A stretch of 64,000 nt of DNA, taken from contig NZ_CP089974.1 of NCBI RefSeq assembly GCF_030177935.1, forward strand, positions 806,001-870,000, given 5' to 3'. The notes under the pieces were generated by a model that saw only the letters and a list, made by a program, of their open reading frames with translations, was not told the DNA's origin and searched no databases. Source of the DNA: Moraxella haemolytica (GTDB lineage: Bacteria > Pseudomonadota > Gammaproteobacteria > Pseudomonadales > Moraxellaceae). Numbering within the stretch: the stretch's first letter is position 1; every line of letters begins with the position of its first letter. Positions 33,619 through 41,106 of this stretch are shown here, piece by piece. Both the position numbers and the translations under genes were made by a program.

Positions 33619-36017
33619 CCCTACTATCCCTACTCGGTACGCATCACACCTTCCAAACCTTTGATGACAACGCCGACCGAAAAGACAAAGCACTTGCCCG
33701 TCAGCTACACGGCACGCTAGACGAACACGCTCACGCCTTGCACGCCCTAAACGCACAAGGGGCAGGCGTGTATGTTACCGTAAACGCCACCGATGGCAAA
33801 GGACGCACTAAGGCAAACATCACGGCGGTGCGTGCCTTGTTTGTGGATTTTGATACGCCAGATGACAGCCGTCCTGCTCGCCTACTTGGTCTGCCTGTAC
33901 CGCCCAGCGTGATTGTGGAGAGTAGTGCAGGAAAGCACCACGCCTATTGGGTGGTGGATGGCATTGGTCTTGATGAGTTTAGCGAGTATCAAAAACGGCT
34001 GATTGCTTATTTTACGCAGGCAGGCGACACGCCAGATAAGGCGGTGCATGATTTGCCTCGTGTGATGCGACTGGACAGCTTTATTCACACCAAAGTCAAA
34101 GATGGTGTGGCAAGCGATGCTTTTGTCAGTCGTGTGGTGCATGAGGGCGATAAGGTGGATTTGTTTGAGATTTTGGCGTGGCTTGATGTCAAAGCAGGTG
34201 AGCTACCCCTAGCTCCTGCCAAATCTGCCGCACCCATTCGTCAGACAGCACAGACAGACACCGCCAGCCAGTTTGTGCGTCAGCAAGCACGAGGAGCGTG
34301 GCAGTTCGTACTGGGTCGTCTAGGTTATCACATCAAAGGCGGCGGGCATGAGCCATGCCCACATTGTGGTGGTAAAGACCGCTTTCGCTTTGATGATAAT
34401 AGCACCATGCAGGGCGATGGTGGCTGGATATGTTCGCAAGGTGGCAAGGGTAATACAGGTGGAGACGGTCTGTCATTCTTGATTGACCATGTTGGTATGA
34501 GTGCCTCCGATGCGGTGCGTGCGGTGGCAGGCGTGCTGAATCTTGATTTACCAAAAGAAGAGGTTGTCCTAGGTGATGTCTCGAGCTTTATCAATCAAGT
34601 GACAAATACCCAAAATAAAACCGCCCCGATGGCAGTCGGAGCGGAGGAGTTCGTACATGATGATGATTTTGTACTACCTGCACATCATAGCACAAAAGAA
34701 GTGCCAGAGCAACTATTATCCTTTCCTGTACCCATTCTGAATGAGGTGCGTGCTTGGATAGATGGACACAGTCGCCAGCCACAAGCTCAAATCAGCATTC
34801 AGGCGACATTGGCACTTGCCAGCGTCTTATGTGGTCGTATCTATCAGTCCACCGAGGCGAATACATCGAGCTTATATCTGATGGTGCTTGGTGAGACAGG
34901 TATCGGCAAAAACTACGCCAAAACAGGCATTCAGGCATTTTTAACTCAGAGTAATCTGGTAAATTTACTCTCTGGTGGTGGCAATACATCCAGTGGGGCG
35001 GTATATTCTGCTTTACACGAATCACCATGTCATATTCAGATTATGGATGAGATTGGCAAACAGTTACAAACCGCCAGAAAACAGCAAAATGGGCAGATGG
35101 CAGAGAGCTTTACCACGCTCGTTGAGGCTTATTCAGCGACTACCAGTCTGATGATGCCAAAGAACTACTCGAATATGGGACGGCGAAAGTCCGACCAAGT
35201 GAGTAAGGCTAAGCAGATGGTGCATTGTCCTGCCATCACATTATTAGGGCTTGCCACGCCTGCTCAGATGTATGACAACCTATCTACGGTGGATGTTGAG
35301 GACGGTTTTTTGAACCGCTTAATCTGCGTAGAGGCCAGCTTGCCTGTGGGCGAAAAGGTGCGCCGAAAAGCCGCCCCTTTGCCTGCCCATCTGATTGACT
35401 GGGCGGTCGCCATTCGTACGCCTAAGGGTGCAAGTCGTACCGACTTGACAGGGCTTGACACCGCTTACAATGTTGCCCCTACACCAAAGATGGTGCAGAT
35501 TGATGATGAGGCATTGGATTTGTTTGACGACACCGCTGATCTACTGACCGATCAAGAGACGGCAGGAGAGTTTGTACTGCCAGATATGACACGCCGATGG
35601 GTAGAAAACGCCATGAGGGCGGCAACCTTACTTGCTGTCTGCCAAGACAGTAATGACCCCATTATCACGGCAAATCTGGCAAGTTGGGCGTTGTCATATG
35701 TCTTGTACTATGGTCAGGACTTCATGGATAGTGTCAGTCGAAGGGTGGCAGATTCGGACCATCATCGCCTACGCCAAGCGATATATGACATGATTGTCCG
35801 CTCTGGTAAGAATGGTATGACCGAACGAGACCTTGCCAAGAATAGTCGTCTTTATGCTGCCAGTATGCCACATCAGCGTGAGCAGGCAACCACCGCTTTA
35901 TTGAATGAAGAACAAATCGTGGCGGTAAAAATCAACACCATTAGTGGGCGTGGTCGTAAGCGTCTATGTTTTATTTTACCAAAGTACTATGATGAAAACA
36001 CGATGGAGTTGGCATAA
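33615..36017 (+). CDS. Phage primase-helicase fusion protein
   Basis: The 800-residue protein starts with a RepB-type primase domain (TKANITAVRALFVDFDTPDD...PSVIVESSAGKHHAYWVV), followed near 243 by a P4-alpha-type zinc finger (PCPHCGGKDRFRFDD...WICSQG). A helicase ATPase part has Walker A LGETGIGKN near 425 and a glycine-rich stretch (SGGGNTSSG). A C-terminal winged helix (MTERDLAKNSRLYAAS) follows. It probably both primes and unwinds phage DNA. Confidence 0.85.
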   Translation: MTLLSLLGTHHTFQTFDDNADRKDKALARQLHGTLDEHAHALHALNAQGAGVYVTVNATDGKGRTKANITAVRALFVDFDTPDDSRPARLLGLPVPPSVIVESSAGKHHAYWVVDGIGLDEFSEYQKRLIAYFTQAGDTPDKAVHDLPRVMRLDSFIHTKVKDGVASDAFVSRVVHEGDKVDLFEILAWLDVKAGELPLAPAKSAAPIRQTAQTDTASQFVRQQARGAWQFVLGRLGYHIKGGGHEPCPHCGGKDRFRFDDNSTMQGDGGWICSQGGKGNTGGDGLSFLIDHVGMSASDAVRAVAGVLNLDLPKEEVVLGDVSSFINQVTNTQNKTAPMAVGAEEFVHDDDFVLPAHHSTKEVPEQLLSFPVPILNEVRAWIDGHSRQPQAQISIQATLALASVLCGRIYQSTEANTSSLYLMVLGETGIGKNYAKTGIQAFLTQSNLVNLLSGGGNTSSGAVYSALHESPCHIQIMDEIGKQLQTARKQQNGQMAESFTTLVEAYSATTSLMMPKNYSNMGRRKSDQVSKAKQMVHCPAITLLGLATPAQMYDNLSTVDVEDGFLNRLICVEASLPVGEKVRRKAAPLPAHLIDWAVAIRTPKGASRTDLTGLDTAYNVAPTPKMVQIDDEALDLFDDTADLLTDQETAGEFVLPDMTRRWVENAMRAATLLAVCQDSNDPIITANLASWALSYVLYYGQDFMDSVSRRVADSDHHRLRQAIYDMIVRSGKNGMTERDLAKNSRLYAASMPHQREQATTALLNEEQIVAVKINTISGRGRKRLCFILPKYYDENTMELA

Positions 36018-36027
36018 TGAGCGTTAT

Positions 36028-36163
36028 TGTTGGGTATTGTTGGGGACAGCGTGTCCCCAGTTATAAGCCTTATTCTATAAGGGGTTGTAGCATTGTTGGG
36101 GACGCCTTCGATATATCACACAAATGTGTGTAGGGGTGGGGGTGTCCCCAACAATGTGCTAAG
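36028..36163. repeat. Inverted repeats after the primase gene; possible replication or control site
   Basis: ATTGTTGGGGAC occurs at 36037-36048 and 36092-36103, and inverted at 36144-36155, giving a 13-bp perfect inverted repeat with a 40-base loop. A GGGGACA-GCG-TGTCCCC hairpin is at 36042-36058 and CACACAAATGTGTG at about 36117-36130. The 246-base gap has no gene that I can see. Repeats beside a primase gene could be an origin or a mRNA structure. Confidence 0.45.
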
Positions 36164-36263
36164 CCTTGATATATATAGGTTATAACTGTATTTTTATATT
36201 TCCAACAATATCATTAATTATTTATCCATTATTTATTTTTTAAATCATTATAAATATCAAAAT

Positions 36264-36605
36264 ATGAAATACCGTAATAAAAAAATCACTGTTAATGGTA
36301 TGAATTTTGACAGCAAAAAAGAGCACCGTCGTTATGAGCAATTGTGCCAGCTGCAAACGTCGGGTCTGATTAGCGATTTACGCACGCAAGTGGCGTTTGA
36401 ACTGATTGGTGGTGTCAAGATAGCAGGCGAGGCACGAAAACGCCCCTGTGTGCGTTATGTGACGGATTTTGTCTATCTGGATAGGCAGACGGGCAAGCAG
36501 GTGGTGGAAGATGTTAAAAGTCCCATCACTCGTAAAGATAAAGTCTATCGACTTAAAAAACATTTGATGAAAGTAGTGCATGATATTGATGTGGTGGAAG
36601 TATGA
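36264..36605 (+). CDS. DUF1064 phage nuclease-like protein
   Basis: The 113-residue product has the family pattern: NKKITVNGMNFDSKKEHRRYEQLCQLQ, then PCVRYVTDFVYLDRQTGKQVVEDVKSPITRKDKVYRLKKHLM. The E in KKEH, D in VTDF and EDVK match a PD-(D/E)XK nuclease core. Related proteins are placed among phage junction resolvases. Its stop overlaps the next start. Confidence 0.8.
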   Translation: MKYRNKKITVNGMNFDSKKEHRRYEQLCQLQTSGLISDLRTQVAFELIGGVKIAGEARKRPCVRYVTDFVYLDRQTGKQVVEDVKSPITRKDKVYRLKKHLMKVVHDIDVVEV

Positions 36606-36850
36606 AATTTAAGATACCTGTCATTCAGTGGGTAGCGCAAAAAGAGCAGTGTTTTGATGATTGTAGTCGCCAGACGCACATCAGCCAAAATACTTTTGTT
36701 GAATATGCCATTCAAAGCGAAAAAGAATTATTTTACTGTTATTACGGCAATGGAAGATTTAAGGAGTTTTTCAGCTTAGATGAGGCAAAGCATTGGGTTG
36801 AGACAGTGCATTATCCAAGGCAAGTACAAAAATATTTTGATGTGGTTTGA
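36602..36850 (+). CDS. Hypothetical 82-residue phage protein
   Basis: The product is basic at the start (MKFKIPVIQWVAQKEQCFDDCSRQTHIS), with four aromatic-rich strands after and ends WVETVHYPRQVQKYFDVV. No family is recognised. It overlaps the genes on both sides by a few bases, so it is very likely translated. Confidence 0.6.
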   Translation: MKFKIPVIQWVAQKEQCFDDCSRQTHISQNTFVEYAIQSEKELFYCYYGNGRFKEFFSLDEAKHWVETVHYPRQVQKYFDVV

Positions 36851-37746
36851 TGGGGTTGGCGATGATTGAACATAATAACCGCAAACAAGCCGATAAATTT
36901 GCCGAGTACATCACAGGGCAGGGATTACGCCAGTACCTAGCCCAAAAGGTTAAGCACTATGTGGGTGATAATCCCACGGTATTTGATGGGGCGGTAGGTT
37001 CTGGGCAATTGGAACAGCACCTAAACGCCAAGCATATCACAGGCGTTGAAATACAAAAACAAGCCTGCGATGTATTTATTCATAACTATCCAAATGCTAC
37101 GGTGCATCATCAATCATTTTTTGAGTTTGATGGCGACATTAGCGTGGATTGTGTGGCGATGAATCCGCCGTTTAGTATCAAGTTTAAAGATTTGCCCGAA
37201 GCTGAACAAGCCAACATCAAAGCTGCATTTAGCTGGAAAAAGTCGGGCGTGGTTGATGATATTTTTGTTTTGAAGTCACTCAAATACGCCAAACGATATG
37301 CGTTTTATATTTTGTTCCCTGGTGTTGCATACCGTGGTACAGAAAAGACATTCAGAGAGTTAATCGGCAATCAGCTGGCAGAATGCAACATGATAGCCAA
37401 CGCTTTTGATGATACGCCAATCAGCGTTTTGTTCATCGTTATCGACAAGCAGAAAACTGATGACAAGTACCAAAGCGAATACTTAGACTTAAAGACGGGT
37501 GAGCGATACGAACAAGACTTTACGGTTGATGTTGAGAATTGGCAGACTGCTAGAAAGCCCACGCCCGACCCATTCGGCATGGATTTTGATATTGATACAC
37601 TAAATGATGAATTGATGGAGGCGGATATTGCCAAACTTGACGCAATACTGTCTTATCATCATGGCATGACGATATTTACAGGGCTTGATTTTAGGGTATT
37701 TTGTGGGCGAATGCGTGCGGTTATTGATAAGTGGAGTGTGGTATGA
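36850..37746 (+). CDS. Orphan N6-adenine DNA methyltransferase
   Basis: The 298-residue protein has the SAM-binding motif VFDGAVGSGQLEQHL near 45 and the catalytic NPPF in DCVAMNPPFSIKFK near 97. No restriction partner is nearby, so it is an orphan phage methyltransferase that could protect phage DNA or alter gene control. ATG 36850 is coupled to the preceding stop (TGATG); ATG 36862 with GGGG in front is the alternative. Confidence 0.82.
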   Translation: MGLAMIEHNNRKQADKFAEYITGQGLRQYLAQKVKHYVGDNPTVFDGAVGSGQLEQHLNAKHITGVEIQKQACDVFIHNYPNATVHHQSFFEFDGDISVDCVAMNPPFSIKFKDLPEAEQANIKAAFSWKKSGVVDDIFVLKSLKYAKRYAFYILFPGVAYRGTEKTFRELIGNQLAECNMIANAFDDTPISVLFIVIDKQKTDDKYQSEYLDLKTGERYEQDFTVDVENWQTARKPTPDPFGMDFDIDTLNDELMEADIAKLDAILSYHHGMTIFTGLDFRVFCGRMRAVIDKWSVV

Positions 37747-38114
37747 ACTGGCATAAATACACCCTAAATGAATGGCTAGAACAGTTCGGAGCGTGGTGCT
37801 ACAAACAAGGTAGGGTAATGCCAAGCCGATTAGAGACTAATCAAATCTATTGGCTGATGCGGTCGGTCAATCCACCGCCAAGCCACGGCAGGACTTGTTA
37901 TATCAGCGATGATGAGGCGTTGGCTATTAATCGTGTGCTGTGTCAGACAGCTGTTTTTATGCCTGATGGCGTTGAGTTTTTAGTGCTTAATAAGTGTGAT
38001 GGTATGACCGTTCGGGCTATTGAGCAGGCAAAAGGACAAAAATTTAATCATATTTTAAAGATGATTGATAATACAAGGCACTATTTGGCAGGTTATTTGG
38101 GATTACCCCCTTGA
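37743..38114 (+). CDS. Late antiterminator Q (PF06530-like)
   Basis: ATG 37743 overlaps the methyltransferase stop (ATGA). The 123-residue product has the pattern of short Q proteins: LNEWLEQFGAWCYKQGR at the start, CYISDDEALAINRVL in the middle and EFLVLNKCDGMTVRAIEQAKG, a helix-turn-helix-like end. It is the last rightward early gene and is followed at once by a promoter and terminator, exactly where Q should act. Confidence 0.75.
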   Translation: MNWHKYTLNEWLEQFGAWCYKQGRVMPSRLETNQIYWLMRSVNPPPSHGRTCYISDDEALAINRVLCQTAVFMPDGVEFLVLNKCDGMTVRAIEQAKGQKFNHILKMIDNTRHYLAGYLGLPP

Positions 38115-38139
38115 CTGATTAATCAGAAAATGCTATATT
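38111..38139 (+). promoter_or_regulatory. Probable late promoter (pR'-like)
   Basis: TTGACT (38111-38116), 17 bases, TATATT (38134-38139) with an extended TGC. It overlaps the Q stop codon. Confidence 0.65.
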
Positions 38140-38210
38140 TATGTTATGGTGGTCTTATTATATAGATAGACACCATAACAATCATCTTTCCCACAACTGG
38201 TGGGACTTTT

Positions 38211-38246
38211 AACCCCTTTGCAAGACATACCTGCAAAGGGGTTTTT
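38211..38246 (+). terminator. Terminator downstream of the late promoter (tR'-like)
   Basis: A 12-bp perfect stem (38211-38222 with 38232-38243), 9-base loop and five T, about 65 bases after the predicted start site. A Q protein would be needed to pass it. Confidence 0.85.
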
Positions 38247-38248
38247 CG

Positions 38249-38413
38249 TTGGGCAAGAAGGCTAAAATTCTAGGGATTTCAAAAGCCAAGTTTTGTCAAT
38301 CCCATGCCCTTGTTTATGACAGGGTTATGGGCGATGTGGCAGGCGAGCTAAGCTTGGCAGACGATGTGGCAGGCGAGTATTGGCGAAAAACATTTAGAGA
38401 AAACAGGGGCTAA
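38249..38413 (+). CDS. Possible small gene with TTG start
   Basis: From TTG 38249 the product is 54 residues, GKKAKILGISKAKFCQSHALVYDRVMGDVAGE then a tandem LADDVAGE. The helix-turn-helix-like start and regular codon use suggest a real or recently shortened phage protein, but no ribosome binding site is seen and the start is uncertain. Confidence 0.35.
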   Translation: MGKKAKILGISKAKFCQSHALVYDRVMGDVAGELSLADDVAGEYWRKTFRENRG

Positions 38414-38623
38414 TCAAGCCCCTTGTTCTAAGCGTTTGGCGTACTCAATAATCGCTTGTTTAATTGCCCCTGCACGGTTGCCGTTGTGGTGGGCTTTGAT
38501 TTTTTGTAGGGCTTCATAGGCTTCGGTGTCGTATTGACCTAGTAGCACTCGCACATCTTCTAGGGCTTTGGCAGTGTTTTTTTTGACGGCTTTGATTTGA
38601 GCGTGTGATGTCTTAATTGTCAT
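38414..38623 (-). CDS. Ribbon-helix-helix-like protein, copy 2 of the module
   Basis: The 69-residue product (IKAVKKNTAKALEDVRVLLGQYDTEAYEALQKIKAHHNGNRAGAIKQAIIEYAKRLEQ) has an RHH-like C-terminal helix pair. It lies downstream of the peptide at 38736 and converges with the small plus-strand ORF, adjoining it without a gap. Confidence 0.6.
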   Translation of the reverse strand: MTIKTSHAQIKAVKKNTAKALEDVRVLLGQYDTEAYEALQKIKAHHNGNRAGAIKQAIIEYAKRLEQGA

Positions 38624-38665
38624 AAAATACCCCTTGATTTTTTCAAATTAAATGGCATAATAAAG

Positions 38666-38698
38666 ATAAGGAGTGGTTAAGGGTTAGCCCCCTAACCA
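38666..38698 (-). promoter_or_regulatory. Hairpin and anti-ribosome-binding-site of peptide 2 unit
   Basis: GGTTAG/CTAACC hairpin (38683-38698), then ACTCCTTAT (minus strand, 38674-38666), a perfect 9-base complement of ATAAGGAGT (38816-38808), the peptide's ribosome binding site. Confidence 0.55.
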
Positions 38699-38735
38699 AA
38701 CCCCCAGTAGTTGCCGCTACTTTCGGGTTACCTGT

Positions 38736-38801
38736 TTAATACGCTGGTGTAGCGATTAAGAGCAGGATTATTAGGGCGATGATTTTGACTAGTGTGGTCA
38801 T
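38736..38801 (-). CDS. 21-residue hydrophobic peptide, copy 2
   Basis: ATG 38801 follows AAGGAG by 7 bases. The product starts MTTLVKIIALIILLL and ends PAY, as does copy 3. Upstream are a consensus promoter and two hairpins (GCTAGTG/CACTAGC and CTAGCAA/TTGCTAG, 38824-38865). The unit looks like a type I toxin gene in form; its function is unknown. Confidence 0.55.
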   Translation of the reverse strand: MTTLVKIIALIILLLIATPAY

Positions 38802-38873
38802 CGTCCAACTCCTTATGTTTACCGCTAGTGCTAGTCACTAGCACCTACCTAGCAACCCTTGCTAGATGTGCCT

Positions 38874-38902
38874 ATTATATATTGACTTAGATAATTTGTC
38901 AA
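38874..38902 (-). promoter_or_regulatory. Consensus promoter of the peptide 2 unit
   Basis: Minus strand TTGACA (38902-38897), 17 bases, TATAAT (38879-38874). An ATTGAC/GTCAAT palindrome around 38881-38903 overlaps it and may be an operator. Confidence 0.75.
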
Positions 38903-38924
38903 TATATAATTTAAAAAAATCCGC

Positions 38925-38950
38925 TCATTATTTGGGTGGATTTTTTTTAT
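38925..38950 (+). terminator. Terminator-like hairpin upstream of element iii
   Basis: AAATCCGCTCA and TGGGTGGATTT arms with T runs; it separates the divergent promoters at 38874 and 38951. Confidence 0.5.
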
Positions 38951-38979
38951 TTGACAAATGGCGAATGATGGGTTATGAT
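38951..38979 (+). promoter_or_regulatory. Promoter of element iii unit
   Basis: TTGACA (38951-38956), 17 bases, TATGAT (38974-38979). Confidence 0.65.
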
Positions 38980-39126
38980 GGTTGCACATCGGCAAAATCC
39001 GATGTCAGACTTGGCGGTCTGGAATATGATTAGGGCAATATGCACGCCCCAAAGCGTGTTTTTTATTGCAAAAAATCCCCCATGAAAGGGGTTGGCTAAA
39101 AACCACACCCTTTAAAAATCAAATTA

Positions 39127-39204
39127 TGGTGGGACTAATAGAGACATCGCAAGATGTGCTGCTTTCCTAGTCGTGGCAGTCCGCCAACTCTGTTAGCCCT
39201 ACCA
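39127..39204 (+). ncRNA. Structured RNA element iii (second C4-like family)
   Basis: TGGTGGGACTAA (39127-39138) and TTAGCCCTACCA (39193-39204) pair at 11 of 12 positions, with the single A-C mismatch at the same place as in element ii. The inside has ACATCGCAAGATGT and CAGTCCGCCAAC. TTGGCGG at about 39214-39220 could pair instead with CCGCCAA. It precedes the coiled-coil membrane gene at 39268. Confidence 0.5.
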
Positions 39205-39267
39205 CCCTAAAACTTGGCGGTTTACTGTGGTAGGTTTTCCTAGACAAAACAAATAATAGGTGCTATT

Positions 39268-39531
39268 ATGGTTGATATAAGCCGTATTGACTTACAGACC
39301 TTAGACAAAGAAAACCTAGAAAAGGTAAAACTTATGCTAGACATTAGTAAAATCCAACAGGACATCGCAACCAGTCAAGCCACGGTTGAAAAAATGCGTA
39401 TTGAAAACGATAAATTTGTTGCTGAAACCAAAAAAATAGAAAAAGAAGCTCGCTTTTACCCCTATGTTACACTTGGCTCGGCAATGGTTGGTGGTTTGAT
39501 TGTGTTTGTCTTGACACGGTTTTTTGGTTAA
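39268..39531 (+). CDS. Coiled-coil protein with C-terminal membrane anchor
   Basis: The 87-residue protein has a long helix (LEKVKLMLDISKIQQDIATSQATVEKMRIENDKFVAETKKIEKEA) and one C-terminal membrane segment (YVTLGSAMVGGLIVFVLTRF). It resembles the frameshifted gene at 28383. Its place between a structured RNA and an antirepressor unit suggests an accessory role, not known. Confidence 0.6.
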   Translation: MVDISRIDLQTLDKENLEKVKLMLDISKIQQDIATSQATVEKMRIENDKFVAETKKIEKEARFYPYVTLGSAMVGGLIVFVLTRFFG

Positions 39532-39544
39532 TCCGTTGTTTCTT

Positions 39545-39580
39545 AAAAAATCCGTCCATACTTAAAATGGGCGGATTTTT
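39545..39580 (+). terminator. Terminator of the 39268 gene
   Basis: AAATCCGTCCAT/ATGGGCGGATTT arms with T runs, 15 bases past the stop. Confidence 0.75.
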
Positions 39581-39581
39581 A

Positions 39582-39610
39582 TTGACAAAGGGCAATTAGT
39601 GGGGTATGAT
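39582..39610 (+). promoter_or_regulatory. Promoter of element iv / BRO copy C unit
   Basis: TTGACA (39582-39587), 17 bases, TATGAT (39605-39610). A hairpin with ATCAC/GTGAT arms and seven T (39649-39672) follows, before element iv. Confidence 0.7.
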
Positions 39611-39703
39611 ATGGGGTAAGGTCTCAAAAGCCTATTATCAAGCGGTCATCACTCCGTTATTGTGATTTTTTTATGCTTACACCATATCTTTATGATAAGT
39701 TAT

Positions 39704-39783
39704 GGTTAGCGGTGCGATGAAATAAGGTTGCTTGCAACACGAATAAATCCGCCTGACTTGATACAGGTTTTGAGCCGCTAACC
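39704..39783 (+). ncRNA. C4-like antisense RNA element iv, leader of BRO copy C
   Basis: GGTTAGCGG (39704-39712) and CCGCTAACC (39775-39783) pair perfectly. The loop CTTGATA-c-AGGTT (39757-39769) matches the target AACCT (39839-39843) and TATCAAG (39856-39862), which flank the AAAAAGG ribosome binding site. A second stretch, ATATCTTTATGATA (39684-39697), can pair with TATCAAAAAGGTAT over the site itself. Compare element v, where the bases differ but pair again. Confidence 0.65.
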
Positions 39784-39862
39784 ACCCTAAATACTCCGTA
39801 ACGTCAAATTGACGGTACGAGAATCAAGGGTTAAATTCAACCTATCAAAAAGGTATATCAAG

Positions 39863-40630
39863 ATGAAAGCACTAACTTTTCAAAACATCACTCTAACCCC
39901 TGTCAAGGTGGATAACCAAATTTGGCTTACTTCTGCCGAACTTGCAAAGGCATTGGGTTATTCTCGTGCGGACAACATCACAAATATTTACAATCGCAAT
40001 GCCGATGAATTTCGCTCTGACACAACCGCCCTTATTGATAACCCAAAAATGAAAAATGCCAAAATCCGCATTTTCTCCCTTCGTGGTTGCCACCTTATTG
40101 CTATGTTTGCTCGCACCAAAGTTGCCAAAGAGTTTCGCCAATGGGTGCTTGATATTCTTGACAAGGAAGTTGGTCAGCCTGTGCCTGTCAAAACCACCGC
40201 CCACGACCGTACGCCCCTGATCCAGGCCTGCACACGGCTGTCAGTGGGGTATATGAATATCTCTGATGTCTATAAGATGGTTGGTAATCACTTTGGCTAT
40301 GATGATGTGGTCAGCATTCCTGCACCACTTTTACCCGAAGCAGTCGCCTTTGTCTATGAGCTGATTTTGACAAAATCAAAAGGTGGTATGAACGACCGCT
40401 TATCCATCAGTGCCCAACACCTAGCATGGCACACGCAGTTTATTTATTCTTGGTATAAAGCCATTGAAGAGCCATTTCGTGCCTTATCGCCCAGATTGTG
40501 CGGACAAATCCACGACCATATCATGCACGCTGTGTTAAATGCTAATTATATCGGCAAGCATCTGGGCTATGATGGCATGAACCCTGACATGATTACCCAT
40601 CAGCAGTGGGCGGTTGGTCGTTATTATTAA
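39863..40630 (+). CDS. BRO-N antirepressor, copy C
   Basis: ATG 39863 follows AAGG after the predicted target site. The 255-residue product has a BRO-N domain (IWLTSAELAKALGYSRADNITNIYNRNADEF...FSLRGCHLIAMFARTKVAKEFRQWVLDILDKEVGQPV), almost the same as copy B at the end of that domain, and a C-terminal antirepressor domain (TRLSVGYMNISDVYKMVGNHFGYDDV...YNWYKAIEEPF-like). It should inhibit a repressor when its C4-like RNA control is lifted. Confidence 0.82.
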   Translation: MKALTFQNITLTPVKVDNQIWLTSAELAKALGYSRADNITNIYNRNADEFRSDTTALIDNPKMKNAKIRIFSLRGCHLIAMFARTKVAKEFRQWVLDILDKEVGQPVPVKTTAHDRTPLIQACTRLSVGYMNISDVYKMVGNHFGYDDVVSIPAPLLPEAVAFVYELILTKSKGGMNDRLSISAQHLAWHTQFIYSWYKAIEEPFRALSPRLCGQIHDHIMHAVLNANYIGKHLGYDGMNPDMITHQQWAVGRYY

Positions 40631-40703
40631 TTAACTAAACTTTTCATTATAAAACCCTGCAGGCGTGGCTTGTGGGGTGTTGGTGCTTAATTCAAAACAG
40701 GGC

Positions 40704-40773
40704 TTGACAAACCGAACAAAAAACCCTATAATTTGGCAAAATGCGGTTAAGTGTGAAAACTTAGCCGTTTTTT
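40704..40773 (+). promoter_or_regulatory. Consensus promoter followed at once by a terminator
   Basis: TTGACA (40704-40709), 17 bases, TATAAT (40727-40732). A start site near 40739 is followed by an 8-bp hairpin (40744-40751 with 40760-40767) and six T, so the basal transcript is only about 35 bases. A second hairpin (AGCCC/GGGCT, 40779-40799, then six T) follows. This looks like a second promoter-terminator pair for Q-type antitermination into the terminase genes, or a tiny RNA. Confidence 0.6.
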
Positions 40774-40842
40774 GTTTTAGCCCTGCCTTTGGTGGGGCTT
40801 TTTTGTTGGGCGGTAGGCTGTTGTCTAGTCGCTCAATGTTTT

Positions 40843-41037
40843 TTAAATTTTTTCGTAGGCTCTGATAGCATCCATAATCAGTTGATTTTGTGGAATGTTT
40901 CTATCTTTTGCCATCTGCTCAATGAGTGCAATGTCATCAAGGTGCAGGATAAAGCCTTTGGTTTTGACACCTCTTTTGGCATTGCTGTCGTATTGCGTTT
41001 GATTGCGTGATTTTGGGTTGTTGGTAACTTTAGGCAT
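40843..41037 (-). CDS. Ribbon-helix-helix protein, copy 3 of the module
   Basis: The 64-residue product (MPKVTNNPKSRNQ..., GFILHLDDIALIEQMAKDRNIPQNQLIMDAIRAYEK) is the closest relative of copy 1 at 21004. It is the downstream gene of a unit whose first gene is the 22-residue peptide at 41149. Confidence 0.65.
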   Translation of the reverse strand: MPKVTNNPKSRNQTQYDSNAKRGVKTKGFILHLDDIALIEQMAKDRNIPQNQLIMDAIRAYEKI

Positions 41038-41075
41038 TTGACAAATCCTTAAAATATGCTATCATAAAAAAAGTG

Positions 41076-41106
41076 TAAGGAGTGAGCTTATGTTTCCTAT
41101 AAGCTC
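41076..41106 (-). promoter_or_regulatory. Hairpin and anti-ribosome-binding-site of peptide 3 unit
   Basis: GAGCTTAT/ATAAGCTC hairpin (41084-41106), then CTCCTTA (minus strand, 41082-41076), complementary to TAAGGAG (41227-41221) before the peptide gene. Confidence 0.5.

Noticed and set aside
34328-35028. Minus-strand ORFs opposite the primase-helicase gene
   Set aside because: Shadow frames; low-complexity His/Pro-rich products.
36028-36163. CRISPR-like repeat array after the primase gene
   Set aside because: Only three short repeats, one inverted, with irregular spacing; no CRISPR pattern and no cas genes in the window.
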